Shown here: in pieces, positions 23,361-31,326 of the stretch
Layout: each line of letters starts with the position of its first letter
Position numbering within the stretch: position 1 is the stretch's first letter
Assembly (NCBI RefSeq): GCF_043555835.1
Contig: NZ_JBIGHV010000015.1
Location: 1 to 64,000, forward strand
DNA: 64,000 nucleotides
Direction: 5' to 3'
Origin: Pelomonas parva
GTDB lineage: Bacteria; Pseudomonadota; Gammaproteobacteria; Burkholderiales; Burkholderiaceae_C
Program-made: the position numbers and the translations under genes
The notes under the pieces: generated by a model
Database searches by the model: none
Seen by the model: only the letters and a program-made list of their open reading frames with translations
What the model was told of the DNA's origin: nothing

Positions 23361-24158
23361 TCAAGCGGCTTGTTCGACGTGCGCATGCCGCGTGTACAGG
23401 AAGTCGATGACCTCCTTGCGCGCCGAGATGTAGCGCGGGTCTTCGGCCAGCTCGACGCGAACGCGCGGGCGAGGAATGTCAACGCTTAGGATCTCGCCGA
23501 TGGTCGCGGCCGGGCCGTTGGTCATCATGACGATGCGGTCCGACAGCAGCACGGCTTCGTCGACATCATGCGTGACCATGACCACCGTGCTCTGCGTGCG
23601 AGCGACGATCTTCAGCAGCTCGTCCTGCAGCTTGGCGCGCGTCAGCGCGTCCAGTGCGCCGAAGGGCTCGTCCATCAGCAGGACCTTGGGCTCCATGGCC
23701 AGCGCGCGGGCGATGCCGACGCGCTGCTTCATGCCGCCCGAGACCTCGTGCGGCCGCTTGTGCAGCGCATGGCTCATGCCCACCAGCTCCAGCGCGGCGC
23801 GGGCGCGCACCTTCAACTGGGCCTGGCTCTCCTTGCCGCCGAAGACCGACTCGACGGCCAGCAGCACGTTGTCCAGACAGGACAGCCACGGCAGCAGCGA
23901 ATGGTTCTGGAACACCACCGCGCGCTCCGGGCCAGGCGCGGCGATCTCGCGGCCGTCGCACAGCAGCACGCCCGAGGTGGCCTTCAGCAGGCCGGCAATC
24001 AGATTCAGCAGCGTGGACTTGCCGCAGCCGGAGTGGCCGATCAGCGTGATGAACTCGCCGCGCTGCACGTCCAGGCTGACGTTCTGCAGTGCATGGAAAC
24101 GGCCCTTGCGGGTGGTGAACACCATCTCGGCGTCTTGCACTTGAATGAAGGGTTTCAT
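23361..24158 (-). CDS. nrtD: Nitrate ABC transporter ATP-binding protein
   Basis: The 265-residue ATPase has Walker A GHSGCGKSTLL, the Q-loop (VVFQNHSLLPWL), signature VSGGMKQRVGIARALA, Walker B VLLMDEPFGALDALTR and the switch His (VVMVTHDVDEA). The Q-loop with LLPWL and the C-terminal FLYTRH segment are typical of the nitrate/sulfonate/taurine importer family, and the neighbours are NrtB and NrtA. It powers nitrate (or nitrite) import at the inner membrane for assimilation. It begins 4 bases after the nrtB stop. Its 3' end faces the Tn7-like element and may serve as the attachment gene. Confidence 0.9.
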   Translation of the reverse strand: MKPFIQVQDAEMVFTTRKGRFHALQNVSLDVQRGEFITLIGHSGCGKSTLLNLIAGLLKATSGVLLCDGREIAAPGPERAVVFQNHSLLPWLSCLDNVLLAVESVFGGKESQAQLKVRARAALELVGMSHALHKRPHEVSGGMKQRVGIARALAMEPKVLLMDEPFGALDALTRAKLQDELLKIVARTQSTVVMVTHDVDEAVLLSDRIVMMTNGPAATIGEILSVDIPRPRVRVELAEDPRYISARKEVIDFLYTRHAHVEQAA

Positions 24159-24162
24159 GGCA

Positions 24163-25068
24163 TCAGTCCTCGAAGGTGAAGTGCTTGGCCAGCGTCATCA
24201 GGAACCATTCGAGCAGCAGCCCGACGGTGCCGATGACGAAGATGGCGATGATGATGTGGGCGACGTTGAGGTTGTTCCACTCGTCCCAGACCCAGAAACC
24301 GATGCCGACGCCGCCGGTCAGCATTTCGGCTGCGACGATGACCAGCCAGGCCGTGCCCACCGACAGGCGCACGCCGGTCAGCACATAGGGCAGCACCGCC
24401 GGCAGCAGGATGCGCGTGATGACCTTCCACTCGCTGAGCTTGAGCACGCGGGCGACGTTCAGATAGTCCGCCGGCACGCGCTGCACACCGACAGCGGTGT
24501 TGACGACCATGGGCCAGATCGAGCAGATGAAGATGGTCCAGATCGCGGCCGGGTTGGCACTCTTGAAGACCAGCAGGCCGATGGGCAGCCAGGCCAGCGG
24601 CGACACCGGCTTGAGCAGCGCGATCAGCGGCGACACCATGCGGTTGGCGAACTCGAAGCGGCCGATGATGAAGCCCAGCGGAATGCCCACCAGCGCCGCC
24701 AGGCCGAAGCCCATGCCGACGCGTCCCAGCGAGTTCAGGATGTTCCAGCCAATGCCCTGGTCGTTCGGGCCGTTGCTGTAGAACGGATCGGAGAACAGCG
24801 TCACGGCCGCGTCGAAGGTGGCGGCGGGCGTCGGGAAGCTGCCGCCCTTCATCGTCGCGATGCCCCACAGGCCGATCAGCAAGGCCATGCCCAGCACGGG
24901 TGGCAGCACGCGCAGTGCCAGTGCGCGCCAGTCGTAGGGCGTGCGCTTGGGCGCGGCCTTGGGCTCTGCCGCAGCAGCCGCCGGGCGGCTGGTGGCGGCG
25001 GGCGCGGTGGAGGCGGCAGCGGCGGCCGCGGAGGCGTCGCCGGGGGAGTGGAAGACTGCGGAGACCAT
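24163..25068 (-). CDS. nrtB: Nitrate ABC transporter permease
   Basis: The 301-residue membrane protein has an Ala/Pro-rich cytosolic N-terminus (about 1-45) and at least six hydrophobic segments. The EAA loop that docks on the ATPase is seen as NVARVLKLSEWKVITRILLP. It belongs to the NrtB/SsuC/TauC permease family, and the conserved core YLNVARVLKLSEWKV and the context with NrtA and NrtD fix the nitrate type. It forms the channel of the importer. It starts 2 bases after the nrtA stop and precedes nrtD, so the three are one operon. Confidence 0.9.
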   Translation of the reverse strand: MVSAVFHSPGDASAAAAAASTAPAATSRPAAAAAEPKAAPKRTPYDWRALALRVLPPVLGMALLIGLWGIATMKGGSFPTPAATFDAAVTLFSDPFYSNGPNDQGIGWNILNSLGRVGMGFGLAALVGIPLGFIIGRFEFANRMVSPLIALLKPVSPLAWLPIGLLVFKSANPAAIWTIFICSIWPMVVNTAVGVQRVPADYLNVARVLKLSEWKVITRILLPAVLPYVLTGVRLSVGTAWLVIVAAEMLTGGVGIGFWVWDEWNNLNVAHIIIAIFVIGTVGLLLEWFLMTLAKHFTFED

Positions 25069-25070
25069 GA

Positions 25071-26318
25071 TTAAGCCTTGATCTTGAAACCGTCGGCGTA
25101 CTTCGCCGGGTCCTTGCCATCCCAGACAACGCCGTCGATCAGCTTGCTGGTGCGGAAGTCACTCTTGGGGATGCTGACGCCCAGGGCGCTGGCAGCCTGC
25201 TTGTAGAGCGCGATCTGGTTGATCTGCTTGGCCACGCCCAGGTAGTCGGGGTGAGCCTTGAGCAGGCCCCAGCGCTTGTGCTGGGTCAGGAACCACATGC
25301 CGTCGGACAGGTACGGGTAGTTGACCGTGCCGTCGTTGAAGAACTTCATGTGGTTGGGGTCGTCCCAGGTCTTGCCCAGGCCGTTCTGGTAGCGGCCCAG
25401 GATGCGCTGGTTGATCGCGTCGACGCCGGTGTTGATGTAGGACTTCTGCGCCACCGTCTCGGCCATCTTCAGCTTGTTGGACAGGCTGGCGTCGATCCAG
25501 CGGCTGGCCTCCAGCACGGCCATGATGACGGCGCGCGCGGTGTTGGGGTACTTCTTGACGAAGTCGGCCGTCGTGCCCAGCACCTTCTCGGGATGGTCCT
25601 TCCAGAGGTCTTGCGTCGTGTTGGCGGTGATGCCGATGCCGTCCATGATGGCGCGGTGGTTCCAGGGCTCGCCGACGCAGAAGCCGTCCATGTTGCCCAC
25701 GCGCATGTTGGCCACCATCTGCGGCGGCGGCACGGTGATGAGCTTGGCGCCCGACACCGGGTTGATGCCCGCAGCGGCCAGCCAGTAGTGCATCCACATC
25801 GCGTGGGTGCCGGTGGGGAAGGTGCCGGCGAAGGTGTATTCGCGCGGGTTGGCGGCCATCACCTTGGCCAGCGAGGGGCCGTCAACGGCGCCCTTGTCGG
25901 CCAGCGCCTTGGACAGCGTGAAGGCCTGACCGTTGTGGTTCAGGTTCATCAGCACGGCCATGTCCTTCTTGGGGCCGGCGGTGCCCAGATGGACGCCGTA
26001 GACGAGGCCGTAGAGCACGTGCGCCATGTCCAGCTCACCGCTGACCAGCTTGTCGCGCACGCCGGCCCAGGAGGCTTCCTTGGTGGGGATGATCTTGATG
26101 CCGTACTTCTTGTCGAAGCCGAGCACGGCGGCCATGACGACGGAGGCGCAGTCGGTCAGCGGGATGAAGCCGATCTTGACTTCCTCCTTCTCGGGCTTGT
26201 CCGAACCCTGCGCCCAGGCGCCACCGGCCAGGCCGGCAAGAGGGAGGGCGGCAGCGGCGGCCAGCAGGCTGCGGCGTTGCGGGTGGGGCGTGGCGGTCGA
26301 GTTATCGAAGGCGGTCAT
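25071..26318 (-). CDS. nrtA: Nitrate ABC transporter substrate-binding protein (Tat-type signal)
   Basis: The 415-residue protein starts with a twin-arginine-like signal (HPQRRSLLAAAAALPLAG, then GGAWAQG), so it is probably exported folded to the periplasm. The mature part is a CmpA/NrtA-type binding protein (VKIGFIPLTDCASVVMAA, GNMDGFCVGEPWNHRA, NDGTVNYPYLSDGMWF). Cyanobacterial NrtA is a lipoprotein, whereas this one lacks a lipobox. AGGAG lies 7 bases before the ATG at 26318; the frame is open further upstream without coding character. It heads nrtABD and is preceded by a sigma-54-type promoter and an ANTAR-type hairpin. NasS sensors are homologous, so a double role with the nearby NasT-like protein is conceivable. 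Confidence 0.9.
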   Translation of the reverse strand: MTAFDNSTATPHPQRRSLLAAAAALPLAGLAGGAWAQGSDKPEKEEVKIGFIPLTDCASVVMAAVLGFDKKYGIKIIPTKEASWAGVRDKLVSGELDMAHVLYGLVYGVHLGTAGPKKDMAVLMNLNHNGQAFTLSKALADKGAVDGPSLAKVMAANPREYTFAGTFPTGTHAMWMHYWLAAAGINPVSGAKLITVPPPQMVANMRVGNMDGFCVGEPWNHRAIMDGIGITANTTQDLWKDHPEKVLGTTADFVKKYPNTARAVIMAVLEASRWIDASLSNKLKMAETVAQKSYINTGVDAINQRILGRYQNGLGKTWDDPNHMKFFNDGTVNYPYLSDGMWFLTQHKRWGLLKAHPDYLGVAKQINQIALYKQAASALGVSIPKSDFRTSKLIDGVVWDGKDPAKYADGFKIKA

Positions 26319-26450
26319 CACAAGCTCCTGGGTCATGCAGGGTGCAACGGCGGCCACGCTCTCGCCCACGCAGCGGGACGCGAAGACGAATAGGGGAGGT
26401 CGGACGTCGTTGTCCCGAAGTGCCAACCGATGCAAAGCCGGTTGGCCCGA

Positions 26451-26474
26451 GAGACCTGCGCCATTGCAGGTCTC
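26451..26474 (-). ncRNA. ANTAR-type hexaloop hairpin in nrt leader
   Basis: The minus-strand RNA folds into a 9-bp stem GAGACCUGC / GCAGGUCUC closing the six-base loop AAUGGC. ANTAR proteins such as NasR and NasT recognise stem-loops with a hexaloop having A at position 1 and G at position 4, exactly as here. An ANTAR protein is encoded right upstream. Known targets have two such hairpins; I see only one clear hexaloop, so the architecture may be reduced. Confidence 0.6.
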
Positions 26475-26485
26475 AGTCCTCATTG

Positions 26486-26501
26486 AGCAGGTTGCGTGCC
26501 A
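26486..26501 (-). promoter_or_regulatory. Sigma-54-type promoter for nrtABD
   Basis: The minus strand reads TGGCACG-CAAC-CTGCT. Against the RpoN consensus TGGCACG-N4-TTGCW there is one mismatch, and the -24 GG and -12 GC are both present. Transcription would start near 26477, immediately before the ANTAR-type hairpin. Nitrogen-limited expression through NtrC would follow; no NtrC site was identified. Confidence 0.55.
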
Positions 26502-26639
26502 GCTTTTCTACGGGTTTGCCACGTGAGATTTGCACGCGGCTGGCGCACGGCTGCCGCTGCACCGGGCGGTTTGCGTCGCACCGGTGCGTGCCCTGGCAGT
26601 GCTTGTTGGTGCGCGGCGCCCCAAGCCGGCGAGCGGTGC

Positions 26640-27257
26640 CTAGCGGTGGCGCAGCAGTTGATCGGCGTCGATGAGCCGCGCGGCCACGCTGGCCATCGTC
26701 TGGCCGCCGGTCATCGCCAGCTGGCGCAGGCGCTGGAAGGCAGCTTCTTCGTCCAGGCCTTGCTCGCGCATCAGGATGCCGCGTGCGCGCTCGACGAGCT
26801 TGCGCTCGGCCAGCTGGGTCTGCGTCTGCCGCAGGTCCATCTGCAGCGCCTGGTCGTGCTCGAAGCGCGCCAGCGCCAGCTGCAACAGCGCGCCCAGCCG
26901 CTGCGGCGGCAGGCCGGCGAGCTGCAGTGCACTGGCGCCGGCGCGCAGCGCGGCGCGCATCTGCTCGGGCGTCATCTGCTCGGCCACCATCAGCACCGGG
27001 CGCGGGCGCTGCAGCTGCGCCACGGCCAGCTGGGCGAGCATTTCGGGCGTGGGCTGCTCGCAGTCGATCAGCAGCAGCTCGGGCGCCATGCGCTGCAGCG
27101 CGCTGCCGAGCGCGTGGGGCTCGGCGACGAGGTCGAGCACATCGACGAGCTGACAGCGCAGCCGGATCAGCTCAAGGCGGATGACGGGGCTGCGCCGCTG
27201 CCCGGCGTCCGCCAGCAGCACGCGCAGGCCGGCCAACGGGAATGCGGGCGTGTCCAT
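26640..27257 (-). CDS. nasT: ANTAR-domain antiterminator, NasT type
   Basis: The 205-residue protein has an N-terminal receiver-like domain (LRVLLADAG to about residue 120) lacking a clear phosphoacceptor site. A C-terminal ANTAR domain follows (about 145-200: ERKLVERARGILMREQGLD, AAFQRLRQLA, AARLIDAD). ANTAR domains bind paired RNA hairpins in nitrate/nitrite operon leaders to prevent termination. Its stop lies 320 bases from nrtA, with an ANTAR-type hairpin between. NasT is normally held by NasS, and no separate nasS is in the window. The start ATG at 27257 is the first in frame. Confidence 0.85.
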   Translation of the reverse strand: MDTPAFPLAGLRVLLADAGQRRSPVIRLELIRLRCQLVDVLDLVAEPHALGSALQRMAPELLLIDCEQPTPEMLAQLAVAQLQRPRPVLMVAEQMTPEQMRAALRAGASALQLAGLPPQRLGALLQLALARFEHDQALQMDLRQTQTQLAERKLVERARGILMREQGLDEEAAFQRLRQLAMTGGQTMASVAARLIDADQLLRHR

Positions 27258-27369
27258 GCCCCGGCCTAGTGCAAGTTGCGTGCCGTGGTGTGCGCAGGCA
27301 GGCCAGGCGGGTGCGGCACCAGGCCGGTGCCGCCACGTGGTGCACGCACGCCGACGAAGCGTGGCAGAC

Positions 27370-28368
27370 CTACTTCGGCGCGACGAAGCCGGCCGCGCGG
27401 TAGGCCGCAGCGATGGTGGCCTTGCCCACGCGCGGCTCCATCGCCTTGTGCACGGGCATCAGCGCCTGCTTCCACGCGTTCAGCTCGGCCGGCGTCGGCG
27501 TGTGGAGGGTCACGCGGCCGCTGGCGCGGATGCTGGCCAGCGCGGCGTCGTTCTCGGTGCTGGCGATCGCGTTGGCATAGGCCGTCGCCTCCTTGAGCGC
27601 GGCTTCGAGCTGGCCGCGGATGTCGCCGGGCAGGCCGTCCCAGAACTTCTTGTTGACGATGACCGCATAGGCCAGGTGGCCGTGGTTGGACAGCGTCATG
27701 TGCTTCTGCACCTCGTGGATCTTCTGCGTGTAGAGGTTGCTCGGCACATTCTCGGTGCCGTCGACGACGCCGGCCTGCAGCGCCGGGTAGAGCTCGCTGA
27801 AGGCCATGACCTGCGGGAAGGCGCCCAGGGCGCGCATCTGCGCGTCCAGCACCTTGCTGGATTGGATGCGCATCCTCAGGCCCTTGAAGTCCGCCACGCT
27901 GTGCAGCGGCCGGTTGGCGCTCATGATCTGGAAGCCGTTGTCCCAATAGGCCAGGCCCTTGATGCCCTTGGGCTCCAGCTTCCTGAACAGCTCCTCGCCC
28001 ATGGCCCCGTCGGTGATGGCGCGAAAGGCCTCGGTGTCCTTGAACAAAAAGGGCAGGTCGAAGACCTCGAACTCCTTGACCCCCAGCGGGCCGAACTTGG
28101 CCAGCGACGGTGCCAGCATCTGCACGCTGCCCAGCTGCAGCGCCTCCATCTCTTCCTTGTCCTTGTAGAGCCGGCTGTTGGGATGCACCTCGACCTTGAC
28201 GCGGCCGCCGGTCTTGGCCTCGGCCAGCTCCTTGAAGCGCTGCGCGGCTTTGCCCTTGGGCGTGTCGGGCGTCACGACGTGGCTGAACTTGATGATGATG
28301 GGGGCCTGGGCGGAGGCGAGCACCGGCAGGGCAAGGGCGGCGGCGAGGACGAGACGGCGCGACGACAT
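27370..28368 (-). CDS. dctP: TRAP transporter solute-binding protein, DctP family
   Basis: The 332-residue protein starts with a Sec signal (MSSRRLVLAAALALPVLASA). Its DctP features include IIIKFSHVVTPDTPKGKAA, the strand-helix around LGSVQMLAPSLAKFGPLG, and GLRMRIQSS with the conserved Arg that binds the substrate carboxylate, followed by VVDGTENVPSN. It would bind C4-dicarboxylates or similar organic acids in the periplasm. The permease genes dctQ and dctM are not in the window. It is divergent from a DctS-type kinase, with a palindrome between them, so it is likely controlled by that system. The start at 28368 is chosen for the signal peptide. Confidence 0.88.
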   Translation of the reverse strand: MSSRRLVLAAALALPVLASAQAPIIIKFSHVVTPDTPKGKAAQRFKELAEAKTGGRVKVEVHPNSRLYKDKEEMEALQLGSVQMLAPSLAKFGPLGVKEFEVFDLPFLFKDTEAFRAITDGAMGEELFRKLEPKGIKGLAYWDNGFQIMSANRPLHSVADFKGLRMRIQSSKVLDAQMRALGAFPQVMAFSELYPALQAGVVDGTENVPSNLYTQKIHEVQKHMTLSNHGHLAYAVIVNKKFWDGLPGDIRGQLEAALKEATAYANAIASTENDAALASIRASGRVTLHTPTPAELNAWKQALMPVHKAMEPRVGKATIAAAYRAAGFVAPK

Positions 28369-28424
28369 GGGGCAGGCCCGGAGGTGGGTATGCCGGCATT
28401 CTGAGCGGCCTGCACGGGGCGGCG

Positions 28425-28440
28425 ATGTGGAGTTCCACAT
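28425..28440. promoter_or_regulatory. Palindromic operator candidate between dctP and dctS
   Basis: ATGTGGA-GT-TCCACAT is a perfect 7-bp inverted repeat in the 107-base divergent region. It lies 36 bases before the dctS start and 57 bases from the dctP start. It is a plausible binding site for the DctR-type regulator encoded at 30536-31144, though nothing else shows which protein binds. Confidence 0.5.
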
Positions 28441-28475
28441 GTCGCCCGCTGGCCGGCCTCCGTAGACTGAGCCCA

Positions 28476-30389
28476 ATGCCTTTCCGCGACGCCCTGACCC
28501 GCAGCCTCTGGCTGGCCCCGCTCGCCCTGTCCCTGGCCTTCGTGCTGGGCGTGCTGGCCTGGGTGCGCGCCAACGAGGCCGACGAGCAGGAGCTGCAGCA
28601 CCAGACGCTGATCTCCGACGCCCTCAGCACCGAGGCGCAGCTGCGCGGCAGCATCGACGAGGAGCGCGCCCACCTGCGCCAGCTGGCCGCCGGCCTGGCC
28701 GGCCGCGTGCCCAGCGAGGCGACGCTGGCCGCCCACCCGGAGGTCAACGACGGGCTGCGCCGGCTGTGGCTGTCCGTCACCTGGTTGGACGGGCGCAATC
28801 GCGTGCTCGCCGAGGTGCCGGCCGGGTCGGCGGCCACGCGCTACGAGGACGGCCTGTCGCTGCACCTGACCGCCCCGGTCGCGCCGGACGGCGTGCTGGT
28901 GGTGCGCTATGCCCCGGCGCTGCTGCTCAAGCGCGGCGTGCCCTGGTGGCTGGCGCGCAAGTACGACGTGCAGCTGGTGGACAGCGCCGACCAGGTCATC
29001 GCCTCCACCACCGACTCGCCGCTGCGCGCCGCGCCGGGCGGGCCTAGCTACCGTGTCGCGCTGACCGGCCCGCTGCGGGCCAGCCCGCTGGCCGAGTCCA
29101 TGCTGACCGACGCGGCGCTGGAGCTGACGCTGCGCGACGCCAGCGTGCACGGCGTGGGGCCGCTGGCCTGGGTGCTGGCGGCGGGCTTCCTGCCCTTGAT
29201 CGCGGCGGCGAGCTGGCTGATCCGTCGCCAGATGCGCCATGTGCAGCGCGCCGAAAGTGCCTGGCGCACCGAGGCCGCCTGGCGCCGCGCGATGGAGGAC
29301 TCGGCGCTGGTGGCGCTGCGCGCGCGCGACTTCGACGGCCGGCTGCTCTACGTCAATCGCACCTTCTGCGACATGGTCGGCCTGCCGGCTGAAGCGCTTG
29401 TCGGCCTGCTGCCGCCCATGCCCTACTGGCCGCCCGACGCGCTGGACGAGCTGACCGAGCGCAACCGCCGCAACCTCGCCGGCCAGGCGCCGCGCGAGGG
29501 CTTCGAGGCGCGCTGGCAGCACGCCTCGGGCCGTGCGGTGGACGTGGTGGTGTTCGAGTCGCCGCTGGTGGACGCGGCAGGCCGGCAGATCGGCTGGATG
29601 GGCTCCATCGTCGACGTCACCGAGCGCAAGCGCCTGGAGGAGCGCGAGCGCCGCGAGGTCGAGACGCTGGCCCACAACGCGCGGCTGACCATGCTGGGCG
29701 AGGTGGCCTCCACGCTGGCCCACGAGCTGAACCAGCCGCTCACGGCCATCGCCAGCTACAACGCCGGCATCACCAACTCGCTGGCCAAGCTGGGCGTGCA
29801 GGACGAGCTGGTGCTCGGCGCGCTGCAACGCCTGGGCCAGCAGGCCCAGCACGCCGGCCGCATCGTCGCGCGCATCCGCGAGTTCCTGACGCGCCGCGAG
29901 CCGCGCCACGAGCGCTGCGACCTCAACGAAGTCATCAGCGCGGCGCTGGACCTGCTGCGGCGCGACCTGCAGCGCCGCGGCATCACGCTGGACCTGCACC
30001 TCGCTGCCAGCGTGCCGGCCGTGCTGGCCGACGCCGTGCTGATCGAGCAGGTCGTCATCAACCTGGTGCGCAATGCGGCCGATGCCTTGCAGGCCAACAA
30101 CGAGTCGGGCGCGCGCATCGCCGTCAGCAGCCATGTGGCCGGCGACTTCGTGCGCGTGGACGTGCGCGACAACGGCCCCGGCCTGCAGGGTCGCCGCGTC
30201 GAGCAGCTGTGCGCGCCCTTCTATTCCACCAAGGCCGAGGGCATGGGCATGGGCCTGGCGATCTGCCGCTCCATCATCGAGGCCCACCAGGGCGTGCTCG
30301 ACGCCGACGAGGCGACGGGTGGCGGCGCGCTGTTCTCATTCAGCCTGCCCTTGAGTCGCGAACTGACCCCGGAGGCCGCGCATGACTGA
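28476..30389 (+). CDS. dctS: DctS-type sensor histidine kinase
   Basis: The 637-residue membrane kinase has two transmembrane segments (about 12-32 and 230-250) around a periplasmic sensor domain, then a PAS domain (about 270-390, DFDGRLLYVNRTFCDMVG). A dimerisation/phosphoacceptor helix follows (LAHELNQPLTAIASYN), then an ATPase domain (VVINLVRNAADAL, DNGPGLQG, GMGMGLAICRSIIEAHQG). This matches DctS/DctB-like kinases that sense C4-dicarboxylates. The phosphate partner is the LuxR-type regulator 146 bases downstream, with a repeat hairpin in the gap. The start ATG at 28476 gives a proper N-terminal membrane anchor. Confidence 0.88.
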   Translation: MPFRDALTRSLWLAPLALSLAFVLGVLAWVRANEADEQELQHQTLISDALSTEAQLRGSIDEERAHLRQLAAGLAGRVPSEATLAAHPEVNDGLRRLWLSVTWLDGRNRVLAEVPAGSAATRYEDGLSLHLTAPVAPDGVLVVRYAPALLLKRGVPWWLARKYDVQLVDSADQVIASTTDSPLRAAPGGPSYRVALTGPLRASPLAESMLTDAALELTLRDASVHGVGPLAWVLAAGFLPLIAAASWLIRRQMRHVQRAESAWRTEAAWRRAMEDSALVALRARDFDGRLLYVNRTFCDMVGLPAEALVGLLPPMPYWPPDALDELTERNRRNLAGQAPREGFEARWQHASGRAVDVVVFESPLVDAAGRQIGWMGSIVDVTERKRLEERERREVETLAHNARLTMLGEVASTLAHELNQPLTAIASYNAGITNSLAKLGVQDELVLGALQRLGQQAQHAGRIVARIREFLTRREPRHERCDLNEVISAALDLLRRDLQRRGITLDLHLAASVPAVLADAVLIEQVVINLVRNAADALQANNESGARIAVSSHVAGDFVRVDVRDNGPGLQGRRVEQLCAPFYSTKAEGMGMGLAICRSIIEAHQGVLDADEATGGGALFSFSLPLSRELTPEAAHD

Positions 30390-30403
30390 GGTGAAAGTCA
30401 AAG

Positions 30404-30479
30404 GCAACCACAGAGGCACAGATACACAGAGGCAACACGGAGAAGACCTCTCTCTGTGCCTCTGTGCCTCTGTGGTTGC
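30404..30479. repeat. REP-like inverted repeat (ACAGAGGCACAGA family)
   Basis: GCAACCACAGAGGCACAGA at 30404-30422 pairs with the complementary stretch ending at 30479, forming a stem over about 28 bases with few mismatches and a short loop. The repeated units ACAGAGGC and GCCTCTGTG match a dispersed intergenic repeat that I recall from many proteobacterial genomes. It sits between the kinase and regulator genes and could form a hairpin in their transcript. Confidence 0.65.
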
Positions 30480-30535
30480 ATTTCCGCATTCGCTTCATCT
30501 GGTGCGGATGGTCACCGATGTCATGGAGACCTGAC

Positions 30536-31144
30536 ATGTCCGAAGGCACCGTCCACCTCGTCGACGACGACCCCGGCGTGCGCGACGCGCTGGCCTTCCT
30601 GCTGCGCTCGCGCGGCCTGGACGTGCGCGCCTTCGCCAGCGGCCCGGCGCTGCTGGAGGCGCTGGCGCTGGAGCGGCGCCCGCCCCGGGGCATCTTTCTG
30701 CTCGACGTGCGCATGGAGCCCATGAGCGGCACGCGCCTGCACGACGAACTACTCGCGCGCGAGTTGAAGAACCCGGTGCTCTTCCTGACCGGCCATGGCG
30801 ACATCCCCATGGTCGTCGAGGCGTTGAAGAAAGGCGCCTTCGATTTCCTGGAGAAGCCCTACAGCGACAACGCGCTGGCCGACCGCATCGCCCAGGCGCT
30901 GGCTGTGGACGCCGCCATGCAGGCCGAAGGCGCGCAGGCCGCGGAGCGCACGGCCCGGCTGGCCAGCCTGACCGAACGCGAGCACGAGGTCATGGCCCGC
31001 GTGGCCGCCGGCAAGCTCAACAAGGTCATCGCCGACGAACTGCACGTGTCCGTGCGCACCGTGGAGGTCCATCGCGCGCGCGTGTTCGCCAAGCTGGGCG
31101 TGCGCTCGGCGGCCGAGGTTGCCACGCTGCTGGCCGCGCGCTGA
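30536..31144 (+). CDS. dctR: DctR-type response regulator (FixJ/LuxR family)
   Basis: The 202-residue protein has an N-terminal receiver: DDD near residues 10-12, the phosphoacceptor Asp in FLLDVRMEPMSG, and the Lys in FLEKPY. A LuxR-type helix-turn-helix follows (LTEREHEVMARVAAGKLNKVIA, then VSVRTVEVHRARVFAKLGV). The arrangement is that of FixJ/TodT/DctR regulators. GGAG lies 7 bases before the ATG at 30536. It follows the sensor kinase and probably binds the palindrome in front of dctP. Confidence 0.88.
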   Translation: MSEGTVHLVDDDPGVRDALAFLLRSRGLDVRAFASGPALLEALALERRPPRGIFLLDVRMEPMSGTRLHDELLARELKNPVLFLTGHGDIPMVVEALKKGAFDFLEKPYSDNALADRIAQALAVDAAMQAEGAQAAERTARLASLTEREHEVMARVAAGKLNKVIADELHVSVRTVEVHRARVFAKLGVRSAAEVATLLAAR

Positions 31145-31256
31145 GCCAGGCGCAGCGTCCGCCCTTCAGGCGCCAACGCGAGGCATCACCTCCCAAAAGC
31201 GGCGCAGCGCAGCCCAGTCATGGGGCGGGTTTACCAGTATTCCGGCCTATTTGGCC

Positions 31257-31272
31257 TGGCATGGGGTTTGCA
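31257..31272 (+). promoter_or_regulatory. Sigma-54-type promoter
   Basis: TGGCATG-GGGT-TTGCA fits the RpoN consensus TGGCACG-N4-TTGCW with a single mismatch and correct -24 GG / -12 GC spacing. It points at the small secreted-protein gene at 31327, with an expected start near 31284. A CCGAAG/CTTCGG hairpin follows in the leader. Confidence 0.6.
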
Positions 31273-31326
31273 CTAGTGGAAATACCGAAGCAACCGGCTT
31301 CGGAGCCCTTTAGGAGTACCCCCACC

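Larger units (their letters stand above)
26319..26639 (-). promoter_or_regulatory. nrtA leader region
   Basis: This 321-base gap between nrtA and the ANTAR gene holds the sigma-54-like promoter (26486-26501) and the hexaloop hairpin (26451-26474). A second hairpin has GCCAACCG arms at 26422-26429 and 26439-26446. About 100 bases then lead to the nrtA start. No coding sequence is seen. The order promoter, hairpin, second hairpin, gene is what an antitermination-controlled nitrate operon would show, although the second hairpin lacks a clear U-run. Confidence 0.55.

Noticed and set aside
28272..30287. 671-residue open frame antisense to the DctS-type kinase gene
   Set aside because: It is a shadow of the high-GC kinase gene: rich in Ala/Arg/Gln/His, without motifs, while the plus strand has full kinase motifs.
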